DNA from: Tubiluchus corallicola
Lineage: Eukaryota; Priapulida; Priapulimorpha; Priapulimorphida; Tubiluchidae
DNA length: 64,000 nucleotides
NCBI GenBank assembly: GCA_030141605.1
Contig: JAQGDQ010000025.1
Span: 728,907 to 792,906 of the forward strand
Direction: 5' to 3'
Below, piece after piece: positions 48,770 through 61,167 of this stretch. Within the stretch, counting starts at the first letter, position 1. Each line of letters begins with the position of its first letter. Under the pieces are notes generated by a model that was given only the letters and a program-made list of their open reading frames with translations, was not told the origin of the DNA and made no database searches. Position numbers and translations under genes: made by a program.

Positions 48770-48884
48770 TGTATATTGCCCTTACCTGTATTCTTTCGTA
48801 CATATTCTAAAACGCTTGTTTGCATATATATATATATGCAAACAAACGTTTTAGAATATGTACGAAAGAATACAGGTAAGGGCA

Positions 48885-48891
<7 letters not shown>
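48770..48891. repeat. 122-bp near-perfect palindrome (61-bp arms, no spacer)
   Basis: Left arm 48770-48830 and right arm 48831-48891 are reverse complements with one mismatch (C at 48815 against A at 48846). The centre is TATATA. It is followed by a (TA)n tract at about 48891-48916. It begins 71 bp after the donor of the exon ending at 48698. Confidence 0.95.
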
Positions 48892-48915
<24 letters not shown>

Positions 48916-48916
48916 T

Positions 48917-49248
48917 GCAAACAAGCAAACAATATATATATATATATTGGTAACAACCTGTTAAAATTTACTTATATCACACGTCTTTATGTAATGTTTA
49001 GTGTTTATTTCTTCCTTCTTTTTGTTTGTGTCTTTTTAATTACGTTTAGTATTTTTTCACTTATTTATTTTAATGCATTTATTTTTTATTAATTTATTTT
49101 TCTGTGTTTTGTTTAGTTAATTCGGCTATTTTAAAATTTTTTATAGGCCTCCTTTTTTTACTTTTTACCTCAAACTAGCTGTCCATTGTGGCGACCAGCG
49201 GTTCTAGCTTCATAGTAGATAATTCCTAAAAAAACTCGCCAGTTATCT
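48917..49248. other. Non-coding, T-rich, nothing seen
   Basis: T-rich sequence between the palindrome and the next repeat. No gene. Confidence 0.5.
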
Positions 49249-49870
49249 TTAAAGGAAGACAGGATGATTTTTCATATACTACCCCATTTTCAAATCCTAT
49301 AAAAAGTATACATTTTAAAACGATTAATACTGCAAAAGCATTTCTGATAATTAAATAATAGATTAAAATCTTAATTAACGGGAGCGAGCCCAACTATTGA
49401 TAACATAATTTTCAACAGCAAAAATATTCCACGAGCGTGTTGTACGTATTTGCAAAAGCGAAAATTGAAGTACAGAGCTACTGTAAGATATTCAGTGTGT
49501 TCTACTAAAACTCGGTAATTCTTAAGATAAAAATTCAATATTTATAAGTTTTATATTTACCGTTCTGGTCGCGCATGAGCTGTCGACCGTGTGCAGTTCA
49601 TCACAAACTAACACATCTCAAGTGAGAGGTACAGCACCTGTTTTTTGTGCAATGCGTTTCCGAAATGCAGGCGCTAATGCCCTCTAACTAGAGAATGGCG
49701 AAATGCACGTAATAGCGAAGAACTAGTGGCGCGAATGCGAAATTGTGTTTGTGTGGTAATAATTCTTTCAAGTAAGTCGTTTTTGAAAAAAATAATATGT
49801 TTCCTATCAATATTTTAAAGTGTAGATTGTTTTGACCTACAGTTTAAGATTGGATCCGGTTTTGCTTTAA
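49249..49870. repeat. Dispersed repeat R1, copy C
   Basis: Third copy of the repeat in the GALC intron. TTAA is present at both ends (49249-49252 and 49867-49870). The inner ends AGGAAGAC and GGTTTTGCT are weakly inverted, suggesting an old TTAA-inserting, piggyBac-like non-autonomous family. Confidence 0.7.
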
Positions 49871-50644
49871 GTGACTTGAAGAATTCTCCTTGTGTGCAAC
49901 ATTTTTGCACAGAATTATTTCAGCTTAATTAATGTAGTCCTTGACAAACAAAACATGAAATCAACAACAACTGGTCGCTGTCGATGACCAGCTGGTTTGG
50001 TTCTGTCCCCGTAAATGCTAGGAAAATTTTGTTTCACCTCCTGTGGGCTAAAAACCTCATGTTATCAGGAAGGGGCTTTGGTTTAAATAACACAAACAAT
50101 CAGTCTCTGGTAGAACTGCAAAGAAAGGTAAACAAAGATTTGATAGCACAGAGTAAAACTAATTTACTTCTTATGAATAATTATACATACGAGTTTTATA
50201 TTTATTTGTCTTTAGGAAAACGATAACACGTACACGTCGCAATAACATATGTAAGTGTTTGGCGGTCTGCGGCTTCTTAAATCACTTTTACTAGGAGTTC
50301 TAGGCAACATGTGGTTTGTTAAACCAGAGAAAAAATTTACTAACGTCTTTACTTCTAAAAACATTTTGTGAAAAATGAGTCATCGCGAAATGACTTAAAA
50401 TTAGTCGTTCGTTCGTTCGTTCGTTCTTTCGTCTATCAAGGACATACCAGTGACCAGGTACCATCTTAAGACAAAAAATCTCTTGTCAGTTTCTCTTTCG
50501 CAGTCATATGCATGACCCACTTTTTCAAAGTTATAAAGTGGCATTTCTGTGGAAAATTTGTCACTTTTCCCCGTCTGCACAAGCATTTTCCCCGTCGGGT
50601 GAAATTTGTAATGAAATGTGAATTAGTTTAAACAATATTTTTTA

Positions 50645-51245
50645 TTTGATAAGAAGCACTACAATAATAAGTAAAGGATGTTAGGGGAAACTTTTTTTAA
50701 TGATATAACCATAATTTCAGTTTTCTGTGCATTAAAATTGATAAGCCATTACTGAGCCCATAAACGTATTTTGCAAAGGTCGCCATTTAAGAAACTAGCG
50801 GATAATCTGGCATTCCCGACAGAAAGAAACAGGAAGGTATCGTCAGCAAAGAGTCGTATTTCAGAGTTGATATCACTTACTAAATCATGTATGTATACTG
50901 AAAGAGGAGGACCCAAGAACAGAGCCCTGGGGTACGCCTACAGAAATATTTCTCCAGCTAAAGGAACATCCATTGGTAACTACTCTTTGCTGACGATCTG
51001 AAAGGTAAGACTTGAACCAGCGGTATAGTTGCCTAGTAATTCCAATGGTTCTTAATTTCTGCAGAAGACCGTTGTGCCATACTCGGTCAAAAGCCTTTGA
51101 GATGTCACAAAGACTACACGTACATTCTTACTATTGTTAAGAGGTTCAACAATGTAGTTGTAGAAATATAACAGTTGGTTTGCTGTAGAATCTCCCGGGA
51201 AAAAGCCAGACTGGTTTGGAGTGAGTAGAGTATTGGCCTGTAAGA
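50645..51245 (-). pseudogene. Degraded LINE reverse transcriptase (CR1/Jockey-like)
   Basis: The reverse complement reads through RT landmarks in order: TPNQSGFFPGDSTANQLL, a DISKAFDRVWH block, GVPQGSVLG, LFADDT (catalytic DD) and INFNAQKTEIMVIS. Frameshifts occur (between the NVRV and DISKAF blocks and near SVLG), with a stop before INFNA. It is therefore a dead, 5'-truncated copy of a non-LTR retrotransposon. The small + frame at 50771-51001 is its antisense shadow. Confidence 0.85.
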
Positions 51246-53401
51246 AGTTATAGAAATTAATAAATACACATCTTTCAAAATGTGAGTTGTGTGTTGGAAT
51301 GCTGTAAAATGTCCTTATATCATAATTTCATGGAGGAACAAGATCTAAGCATACTGGTTTTCAACAAAAATTCTCGCATTCAGCTTGTTAACTTGCCAAG
51401 AATGGCAGAATATTATTTTTTATTTGAGAAGTGATTTCCAAAAATAGTATAATATTCATTTCACTTTATAAAATCATCGAAAGATCGTATTTACCTTATT
51501 GTACAAACTCTTGCTCCATCACTTTCTTGATACGATTTCTAAAACTGTTTAATTAATCAAAATCAGCATGCGTATAAATTCAAGGACTCCACTGTTTTGA
51601 CATTTATTTAGTCGATCGAAAAACTAAAGGTACGCAACATTGTAGGACCTTTTTAAATTCTACTAACTTAAAGATAACATTAATAGACAAAGGGTCCTAC
51701 TATCCAAGATCCTACTATACTTGCGTTGCAGGAGACTAACTAACAAGAGAAGAAATTCAGAAGTAAGTAAAAAGCTGAAATGCTGAACTGATACATCTTA
51801 AAGTTTTCACTGAATTTTGTTGAATGCCGTAAAAGACAAATATAAGAATAATCTAAGCATTCGATCGTTCCCGAATATCTGTGTTGAACAAATTTTAGTC
51901 TAATTATTAACTCAAAAATGAAAATTCCTCACAATAAGAAAATGAGAAACACAATGTTTCAGTTCAGTAACGAACTGTTTTGAGGCGAAAAGCAAAAAAT
52001 GAAATGAACAATAAAAAACGCAACTAAGAACTACTTTTTTATTTTAGAAATAATGATGTCAGTAAGCAATTATCAAGAACAACAAGCTGGCTTATTAAGG
52101 TGAACTTAGGTAAACTGTCTGTGGCGCGTTTATAGATTCTAGACTTCTACTACAAAAACTCCATATAATGATAGTATAGTACTCATTCTGATGGTTTCTA
52201 AAAATCTAAATTAACTAACTAAATTGGAATAAATTTGAAATTTTATAATTATAACAGTCTGATCTAAACAAAACGTCCGAGTAAAACAAATAATACAATA
52301 TTAGGCGGTATTGTAAAATCAATTTTACCTGTCTAGAAATATAACATCTCAAAACCCGTCTTTTACTTTTTTAATTTCCAGCTCATAATACGCAACATAA
52401 ACGATTATTGACACCGATTCAGAAAACGCCTTTTATTGAATGAAAAATAAATTGTTGGAAACAGTAGATAGACTCGCGTGAGTCTGTTGTTGGTTTTCAT
52501 TTCGGGATGCAATCTAATTACGACCACGAGCGGTTTAGGAAGCATTAGTTCGCACCCCATCAAAGCGAATTGAATTTGTTCGAGAACGGATCGGGCAAAA
52601 TCTCTCATACTTACTGAAAAGCGCTCACAAACCCGAACAAGATTATCCCTATAAACGTGGCGGTTGTACGGGAAATAGAAACAGAAACTCTTTCATTCGC
52701 TTAAACACTTACTGCGCTTAATAAACGCTTTGCGCGAAGCTTTGTCGCGGAAAAAGCTGCCAGAACTAATCTATTTTTCGCCATTCATACGACGCTTTCA
52801 ACAAGTTTTTCGCAAATTCTTGATAATTTAAATAAAAGGATGATCTGGTTAAGCACTGCATTATTGCACAAGAGTAACACGTTCCCTGTCAACTGGTTCT
52901 ATTCAATTTGACGAAACCACGCGCAAGTGGATTTGCACAAACTGTTCATGTTTATTAAGATACGAAAACACGTAGCTTAAATGTGGCTTCCGAATGAAGC
53001 TGTCAAAAGTACATTTTGCTGGTTTCGGCGAAGGAAAAATCTGACGAAAATGTTTAATATTGTCTCTCGTCACGTGTTTCTAGAAGTTTTTCTTATCCTG
53101 ATATTTTTATATTGCTAAAAATTCGTAACGTTGCGTTGAAATACCGAACACGTATTTAATAACTTATTAAATCCTGCCTGTATTTAACACCACGTCTCTG
53201 TAGAGTTTCACCACAAAATGCCATATTAGGGGAACTATAAGCCAAACAGAAGAATGATTTTTTACTATATATACGATACGACGCCTTACCTCGAAACGGA
53301 CGGAACACATTCGATGAAAAACAGATCAAAATATAAACACAATTTAAAAAGAATATATATACAGTAGTGAATAATAGAGTTCATTAACTGTGAAAAAAAT
53401 A
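51246..53401. other. Non-coding in PRDM upstream region
   Basis: No recognised gene. A locally GC-richer, CpG-containing stretch at about 52400-52900 contains a - strand frame (52405-52608) with no family match; it may be regulatory. Confidence 0.4.
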
Positions 53402-53755
53402 CTAATTGACTAATTGTCCTTCTTCCTCTTTTCTTTCTTCACATGCTACACGTTTCCTGAATTTATTACACGTTTTCCCTGTTGTTGTTCTCCACGATGG
53501 TCGATCTTCTACGATTCTTTGCCATTCATCCAGAACTTCGCCACATTTCAAAGCGCTTTTACAGGTATCCTTGTATCTTAGCTTAGGCCGTCCAATGGGG
53601 CGTGTCTCTTCTATTAGTTCTCCATACAGAAGGGCTTTCACTGGTCTCTCATTATCCATTCTAGATACAAGGCCCAGCCAGCGCAGTCTACTTCTTACCA
53701 ATTTGATTTCGATGTCTTCAATACCAGCAAGAGTTAAAATTTTTTACTAGTCACA
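53402..53755 (-). pseudogene. C-terminal fragment of a LINE endonuclease/reverse transcriptase
   Basis: The - strand frame reads KILTLAGIED, then RSRLRWLGLVSRM, KALLYGEL, GRPKLRYKDTCKSALK and EWQRIVEDRPSWR. This is the conserved tail of a widespread non-LTR retrotransposon family (RWLGH.xRM...GRPK.R.KD motif). Only the 3' end is present, with no upstream RT. It is a different fragment from the one at 50.6-51.2 kb. Confidence 0.85.
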
Positions 53756-54730
53756 TGTTAAAGTATACGTAACAATACCCACGTGTCATTTTAGCAAAAG
53801 TCTAAAACATTCTAGCCATAATACAAATTTTATTGCACAATTATAGATTCTAGACAGTATTAACAGTTTTGTAGAGTCAAATATTAGCACACTACTATAA
53901 CAAGTGAATCATTTTATAACCATAACTATTTAGTTTTTACCTATTAATTTTAAATTACAGTTTCAGTATTATAATATACAAACTTATTTATTCACGTTTT
54001 GCTCTAATTCTAGATCACCAAGCCAGATTAACTAATCTGTAGACATCAATGAGTCTAACTAAAAGCATGAGCTGTATTTAGTCTGTTAAAAATTTATCTG
54101 AGGGCATTCAATTCGCATTGCTTGAACCATTTCCATGCGTCAAAAGTATTAAAGTTCGAATACCGACGTCATACATATTTTTCATCAAAGTATATTTTTT
54201 AAATAATTTTTACTAGTAACTATGCAAAAGTAAGTGAAGAGAAAGCATGTTATTAGCTTCAGTTTGTGCAATTCCGGGTGGCGGTAGTGCATGGATTTTT
54301 CTTACTTCGTAATGGCGGGTCACAGTTACTTTCTCCTGTCATTCTTCGTGAATCATAATATTGACAGTCAGCCTCTCATCTGGTTAAACACCAACTTTTG
54401 AGGGCTAACACGTGCTTTGCGCCAATATTTGTATTTGACATCTGATTTTAGTATTTTTAAAGCGTAGATACCACCAGCAGGCAGAGTCGTGTAATTGGAA
54501 CCACAATGATCTGCAATCGGGCGCTCCATTTTGCTAAACGTTAACTGTTGACTTAGCAAACTATTGAAATTTATCATCAACATCCGTTTGTGTTTGTTAA
54601 AACAGGAAAATTTATGTTTGGTAGCACAGTGCAACAGAGTTTACTTTGCTCCTCAGAGATATATCTGATTGAAATCGAATAGAAAATTCCAACAAGTTTT
54701 GAAATCAGACGAAAACTCTATCTCCTTCTT
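53756..54730. other. Non-coding, no gene seen
   Basis: AT-rich. The - frame at 54368-54634 is unrecognised. Confidence 0.45.
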
Positions 54731-55140
54731 TTGTCGCCTGTTTTCTTTTGTTTTTCTCCTCTGCTTGCCCCTCTCTCTCTTTTTGCCTCTTTGTCTCTCT
54801 CTCTCTTTTTCCCTCTCTGTCTCTCTCTTCCCCTCTCTCTTTCTTTTTCCCTCTCTGTCTCTCTCTTACTTTCCCCTCTGTCTCTTTCTTTTTCCTCTCT
54901 CACTTTTCCCCTCCTCTCTCTCTCTCTCTCTCGCTCTCTCTCTCTCTTTCTTTTCCCCTCTCTCTTTCTCGCCTTTGCGCTCCCTCTCCCTGCATCTCTG
55001 CTTTCCTCTGCCGGTTTCAGTCTCTCATTTATATCTTTTTCCTCCCCCTTTCTGTTTTTTCTGTCCTTTTCCTCACATTTTCTTGCTTATTTTAGTCTTT
55101 CTTGTGCACATCATTCTTTCTTCTCCGTTTTTAAAAATTT
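54731..55140. repeat. Degenerate (CT)n pyrimidine tract
   Basis: About 400 bp dominated by CTCTCT, TTTCC and TGTCTC on the + strand. The Leu-Ser-Phe frames on the + strand and Arg-Glu frames on the - strand are artefacts. Confidence 0.9.
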
Positions 55141-55499
55141 ATCTCTGTTCGTCCTCTGTTACCTTTTTTCATAATTTTTTGTTAATTACCAACTACTGTT
55201 TTCCTTTCTTTATCAAATACCTCTAAGAGTACAAATAGAAAGATTTCAATAATTACCTGCCTGCAAATTTGGCAAATGATCTTAAACCAGGATGAAGTTT
55301 TTTTACACAAACAGGTTGAAGATCACAGTGTGAGTAGGAATGCTGATAGTTCGCACGAAAAACCAAACTTATATAAAACTGCAGTTTTTGGTTTTGGCAT
55401 AATTATTTCAGGTGGTTACGACACAGTATAGTAATCAATGCTAAAGTTTTTAGACGAATTACTATACTGTGTTTCTGGTAAACTCTTCTGCTAAAGAGG

Positions 55500-55690
55500 G
55501 ATCTAGTTCAATAAAAAATAGGAAGAGATGGGAAGATAGAAAGAGTGAAGGAAAATGTACAAAATGAAAAAACAATAAGGAAAAAAGAAAAACGAAAACG
55601 AACGAATGAAAGTAGTAAGAAAAAAGGAGGAAAGAAAGAAAGAAAGAAAACAAAGCAAAACAAAACAAAACAAACAAATATACAAAAACA
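55500..55690. repeat. Purine-rich degenerate (GAAA)/(AAAC) tract
   Basis: A-rich sequence with AAAG and AAAC runs; simple sequence, not coding. Confidence 0.7.
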
Positions 55691-58263
55691 ACGGAAATTT
55701 GAAAGCAAAAAAGAATTAATCGAACAGTTAGTAATAAGTCGCAATGCTTAAAAAGAAACAGTCATATATTATTAGTAATGCGACAAATTCACCCAGTGGA
55801 GTTATCTTGTTTGCTACCAAAAAAATTATACTTTGTTCGAATTTATTTTTGATTTTGGCATTCTGCAAAAGCAGCTAACATTCAACGGCAGATTCTACTT
55901 ATGTTGATGGTTGTGGTTGCGCATTAGCAAAGAAAAATTCTCCAAGATTAGGAAGCGGAACGGATGATGTATCTTAGCTACGTGCGTGTTCATCGGTCTC
56001 TCAGTGAGGTAAAACTATAAACTTTGTCAAAGTCAGGGCTTCATAGATTGCTGAAACCAGATTGGGCGTCGTCTTGCGCATGCGTAGTGCCGTTTAAATT
56101 GGTTTAATGCATCGAATAAAAATCCAAGTGGAGCGTTATTAATAACTCACGACACGTGTTTTATACGCGAATATTTGTGAAGCGTTTCGGGCCCCTTGCT
56201 TACACATAAAACAGGACAGCGTAGAAAAAGTGAAGACACGTACACCACGAACAGATGCGATGTCATAAACTGGCTGACAGATGCTTGATTTATCTTCAAA
56301 TGATGCACTCGTATAAAATCCAATCCGCGCCAACTTACTCTAAAATAGTAAATAGGGACTAGGTTAAGAATGAGGAGGAAATCCTATACTAATTGCTCGG
56401 CACGCGACGATGTACAACTGGTATGCCTGCGCTTCTTCAGTTACTTGTTTACGCAACTCGCCGTAAGATTTTTTTCAGCTTCGCATATTTTGCTATCAAT
56501 ATAATATCACTTTAGAAGCGTCCGTCAATTATAAGGGCGGGTATAAAACGTTAGGGCTGTTAATGAAATTAGGAGTCAGATTAGCAACGAAAATCAGTTT
56601 ACGTACTGCAACAAGCTATTGTAATGAATAAAAAAACAAAGTTAATCAACTTTTCAATGACGTCTTCAGTATACTCCCACTGTAAGTCTACGTGGCCACA
56701 GTTACACACATTATCTGTAAATTTTTCCAGGTTGAACCTTTTCAGTTTAAGTACGCGTATTCATCCAGCTATTCATAATTCGAACTGTTGTACACTTTTT
56801 TTGCAAAAAGTTGATGAATATTGATTTGCTACAATATTGCAATTTTTATCACTTTGTAATAATATCTGTGATATCCTCCTAGCCAGGCATACCTAATTTT
56901 TATTGTCCATCTTGAATTCTGACCATTGCTTTTTGTCTCCATGTTGGGATCACCTAAAGAGCTATTCCACATAAACACTTAACTAAATTTGATGATATTG
57001 GTAACAGCCATAATGCCTAGCCCTAGTCTATTTAACTTGGCTTTCTTGTTTGACCTTTGGTCTCCTAGACCCGACTGGACTACTTTCCTGTACATGCCTG
57101 TCAGATAAAAGATGTGAACGAAAACTGCCATCAGATTTGGCGACAGTGCCAGTCAGTTTTCAGATTCTACTGGACATTCACGGTTAAACAAGCAAAAACG
57201 AAAATTTTTTCATCATCAATTTTGACTATTCCTTTTTATATTATCTTATCAAAGAGAATAAGGCGAATGTTTAATAAATAAGGCGAATACGGAGAATAAG
57301 GCGAATACGTTTACTTCATCATGACGTTTGGTTACACTAGCGCCAGTCGCTTTTAAATACTACCCTGGAGTCGTGAACAAACAGATAGACAAACAAAAAC
57401 AGTAAACTGTGACTTTGTTTAATGACATTTCAGTTTTGTATTTTGTTCAGCTGATTCATAAAGCATTAACACAAATAACCTTGCCAGATTTGATGACGTC
57501 GACGTTCTGCTATTTTCTTGATACTATTCCAGAAGACGAATGTAAAAAATGCGCATAATGACTGTGACATCTACCATTTTGTCTTAGCGTTTATTTCAGG
57601 TAGAAAGAGTAATCGTTCAGTTTCTTTATACTATCCTGTTTGGCTTTCTTTTATACTATGAAACTGATACACTAGACCAATTTTTCCACATACACCTCAT
57701 TTCATTAGATGGGTAAAAAGCAGCTAAAGAAAATGTAATGTTACCGACAAAATGTATGCTCTAAAAGGGAATATGTGCAAAATAAAAAAGTGATGCAGCA
57801 AAGTGATAAATACAATCTATAAAATGCCATTTTAATTTGTAGGCAAAATAATTGACTGCAATTTGTATTCTTAGTTATTCGCTCATACGTACAGTCAAAA
57901 CTATTGATTGTAATAAAGGTTATTTTTAATTTAATGACTTGTGATTGATTTTTAAGCGACGCATTTTTTTGGATCGCCAAAAGATGTGCTTACATGTCCG
58001 TAAATGGAGTTAGAAAACAGTATTTCTCCTTCAAAGAGATTCCAATATTAAGACTAAACTAAGCTGCCTAACCACTCCGCCTAACAGCAAGCGAAATATA
58101 CAATAAGAAATAATATTATATAACAACAAGTGAAAACATTTTAAGTGTAGACAAGCTAAACATGTTTCCGTAAACTGAGGATGAAAACTATGAAGTTGCA
58201 CAGTTGAGTAAACGGACCTTTTCAGCGTGAATAAGGTGGCGGGCTTAAGAGTTAAACACCAAA
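55691..58263. other. Non-coding, no gene seen
   Basis: No gene recognised. An NRF-1-like TGCGCATGCGTA occurs near 56076. A weak tRNA-like head (- strand, GGCGGAGTGGTTAGGC) lies at about 58060-58085. Confidence 0.45.
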
Positions 58264-58299
58264 TTTCTTTAAGTTGTTTACCGCAGCAGGTTTGTATTT

Positions 58300-58497
58300 G
58301 TGATGAAGCCACGTCGTCAGAGTTCTTCTGGCGTTTTTCTTGCCACGCGAAATTTCTACTATGCAGAAGCCGAGGATGGAGGACGCTTGGTTTACACGTG
58401 TTTAACGTGCGGATACCATTTCACGGACAGGCAGGAGCAAAAACGCGCTCGTCTTGACAACACCAGCGCAAAAAAATTGTTGCGCGCGTATCTGTGA
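58300..58497 (+). CDS. Small ORF with a half zinc ribbon (RPB9-like?), uncertain
   Basis: A 65-codon frame starting ATG AAG CCA, higher in GC than its flanks. The product has FYYAEAEDGGRLVYTCLTCGYHF, which recalls the N-terminal zinc ribbon of RNA polymerase subunits such as RPB9 (pattern FCxxCNNMLYP...LLYxCRxCDY). Only the second CxxC is present; the places of the first pair are Leu and Arg. RPB9 is about 125 aa with a second ribbon, which is absent here. It could be a decayed retrocopy, an exon of another gene, or chance. It lies 140 bp before the second candidate PRDM first exon. Confidence 0.3.
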   Translation: MMKPRRQSSSGVFLATRNFYYAEAEDGGRLVYTCLTCGYHFTDRQEQKRARLDNTSAKKLLRAYL

Positions 58498-58638
58498 AGC
58501 CAATAGGTTTACGATGAACATCAGTGTAATGCGAAAAACAACTCCTGCTAGTTGGAAAAACTGCATTCCTGGCCGCAAATATAGAACGTGCAGCTAATTA
58601 TAGGCAGTAGATGTGCCCGCGCTGGGGACGAAGTTTTC

Positions 58639-58675
58639 ATGTCAGAGCACCGTAAAGTGTTTACCGAAATGGCTG
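58639..58675 (+). CDS. Candidate alternative first coding exon of the PRDM-type gene
   Basis: ATG at 58639 opens MSEHRKVFTEMA and then the donor GCTG|GTAAGT at 58676, leaving one base. Joined to 61168 it reads MA-G-SASEAAMETLKRQTG in frame. It is very short, so support is only the start codon, the strong donor and the matching phase. Confidence 0.35.
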
Positions 58676-61167
58676 GTAAGTGCTGATAAAAAATGCCAGC
58701 TCACAGAGTTAAATGCTTATACCTTTTAGCTATAAAATCTGGGGTGGTACCAGCAAGGAATTTTTTGTTTCAAGGAGTGTAATCTATGTAGAATGTTGTA
58801 ATAACATTAATAACATTAAATACTTAAATCAATTAGTAGCAAAAATTCTTATCTTAAATGGTTTGTAGGAAAATAAGAACATGTAAAAATCATTATAATA
58901 CACAATATTTCGAGGCGAGCAGAGTGGTCACGATATGCACTTAGCTACTAAAGTTAGACAATGCCATCGCTTGGCAGTGAATGTATAGGTGACCTCCGAG
59001 GTCAATATTAGCTCTGAATGATTTCATTTGCCATGCTAGTTGTGGCAGTTTACCTCGTTAAGGGACTGTTTACCTCGAAAAGCCAACAGGTATGCGCAGC
59101 AGAATAAACGCAGAATTTTGACAAGTTCGACAATGGCAAGATGTGGGAAGACATATTCCCATGTATATCTTGAAACTTCTAAAACGTGCACGGGGCCCGA
59201 TCGGGTTGGAGAACCGACAGGGTCCTCAAGCCTATTAACATGTCTCTTCCAGGTGTGAATTAACCTTTACAATATACATGTAATACTATACTGAAGTGGA
59301 AATATTTGCAATGAATTTAAACTTAAATTAATATAAATTGCAAAGAGTAGCTTGTCATTGTACAGTATGACAAAACACTCGAAATGTTATGGACTACAGA
59401 TCAACAATCCATACTACTTTACTATTTTAGTTGACTATTGCAGACGATCATTTAGTACAAGTTGCAGAAACATTTGAAGCATACATTTGCAGAGATATAT
59501 AGTGAAAATATGTAGAGCAGTGAAACTACTTTTGGTCAAAACAAATCAAAATTTTTGTGACTTATTGCATTGCACTATTGTATCATAAAACTGAATCACT
59601 TCTAGACATACATGTTCAATTTTAACTTTAACTTTCAAGTTATTTAATCTTACCAACAAATAAACATTTTCATACTAAATATAATATCATGTGATTTTGC
59701 ACCGTGATTTACAGCAATAGGAATTATAAGAAAACTGGGAAAAAAGAAGTGAGGCGTGAAAGACAGGGTAAGTTGATTTTGTTAGTGAGTTACACACATA
59801 TTGTGAAGCTTACAAACTAATTCTATATCATTAAGCAAAAAATTATCCTTATTCAAATGGCTTGAAGCAAAAGTCGCTTGAATTAAGGACGAATGTTTTA
59901 AGTTTAGATAAGATTTCGGTTTCAAGTCTTTTAGTGGATCCGATATTGCACTTTTTTACGTGAAGCGAAAGCAGACGAATTCGTTTAGCGATATTTTGTC
60001 TATCCTATTTTGCTTCCTGCGTTTTTCTCTAAGCCTTAAACTGAAATGTTTGTTAAACATTTTAAAATCGGGCCGGGAAAAACTGACGCAAGTATAGATA
60101 ACGGATGAAAGATATACAGACATGCAGCGCGCTGAACCAGCATAAACTTCTTTCACCGACGAGAAGAAGTTAAACTTTCAGCGTTTTATCTCCACAGGAT
60201 TGGGTTTAGGGTTTTGTAATTAGAAAAACTTCCTCCGCATGCACAGAGACAGGCTCTGATAAAATGCCACCATGCACCGGCTAAAGTAAACACACTCACA
60301 TAAAAAACAACACGCGATAGATGTGAAATAACTAACTCCAATGTTTTTAAGATGTTGGAACGTTTACCTTCTGTAAACACAGCAGATTTGTAATCTGGAT
60401 TATTATACCAATGTCTTTTTTGATGCAGTACCGAGTAAAAGACTAAAACTAATGTGCAATTAGGCTTATATTATTAAATAGAGTATAATACTAATATTTC
60501 GCTTTGATTAAGTGACTGATTAAACATAAATTTATCACAGGTCAACTTTCCAATAGTCAATTGCACGTATAATAATTATTCTGTATGTATTTTGTTTGGC
60601 ATTGACTGACTGGCTAAATGAGTAAACGACTGAAAAACTGATTGTTTAGAAACTGTATTACTTACTAGCTGACTAATTTACTGGTGGGAGGGTGAATGGT
60701 AATTGGGCAATTTGTTGAGTGGCTGAATGAATGAATGAATGAATGAATGAATGAATGAACGAACGAACAAATGAACGATTAATACAAATCAGCAAGCCAA
60801 CAAATGAACAACAGAAAATAAAAGCGAAAACACCACTCAGTTAGCGAAAACCAAACAAATCAGTCGAACTAGCTCTTCAGTGAATGGATGAATAAATATT
60901 CATTGTAATTTTAGTAATTTTTGAATGCACTAAAACTGAAAATAAAGCACGACGGTTACATGTTGCTGATGTTGCACATTGCTGTGATTTACGACACAAA
61001 TTTGAGTGGTTCACTGGCCGTGAATGCAGTTCAGCAAAGGGATTTTGTGCCTGAATATGAGCTGCCAGTTCGTTACATTTGATTCGTCTGTAAAATCTCT
61101 AAATTAAATTTAAAAATGTAAATTCAAACCGAACACTAGTAGCAAATGTGATTTTTTTTTGCTTCAG
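58676..61167 (+). other. Intron of the PRDM-type gene
   Basis: AT-rich with a (GAAT)n microsatellite at about 60724-60760. No other gene recognised. Confidence 0.5.
60724..60772. repeat. (GAAT)n microsatellite
   Basis: About nine GAAT units running into GAAC variants. Confidence 0.9.

Noticed and set aside
50771-51001. Small + strand ORF
   Set aside because: Antisense of the LINE reverse-transcriptase core on the - strand.
53406-53750. 114-codon + strand ORF
   Set aside because: Antisense shadow of the LINE C-terminal fragment.
54669-55226. 185-codon Leu/Ser/Phe-rich + strand ORF resembling a membrane protein
   Set aside because: Pyrimidine-rich simple sequence; several frames are open at once.
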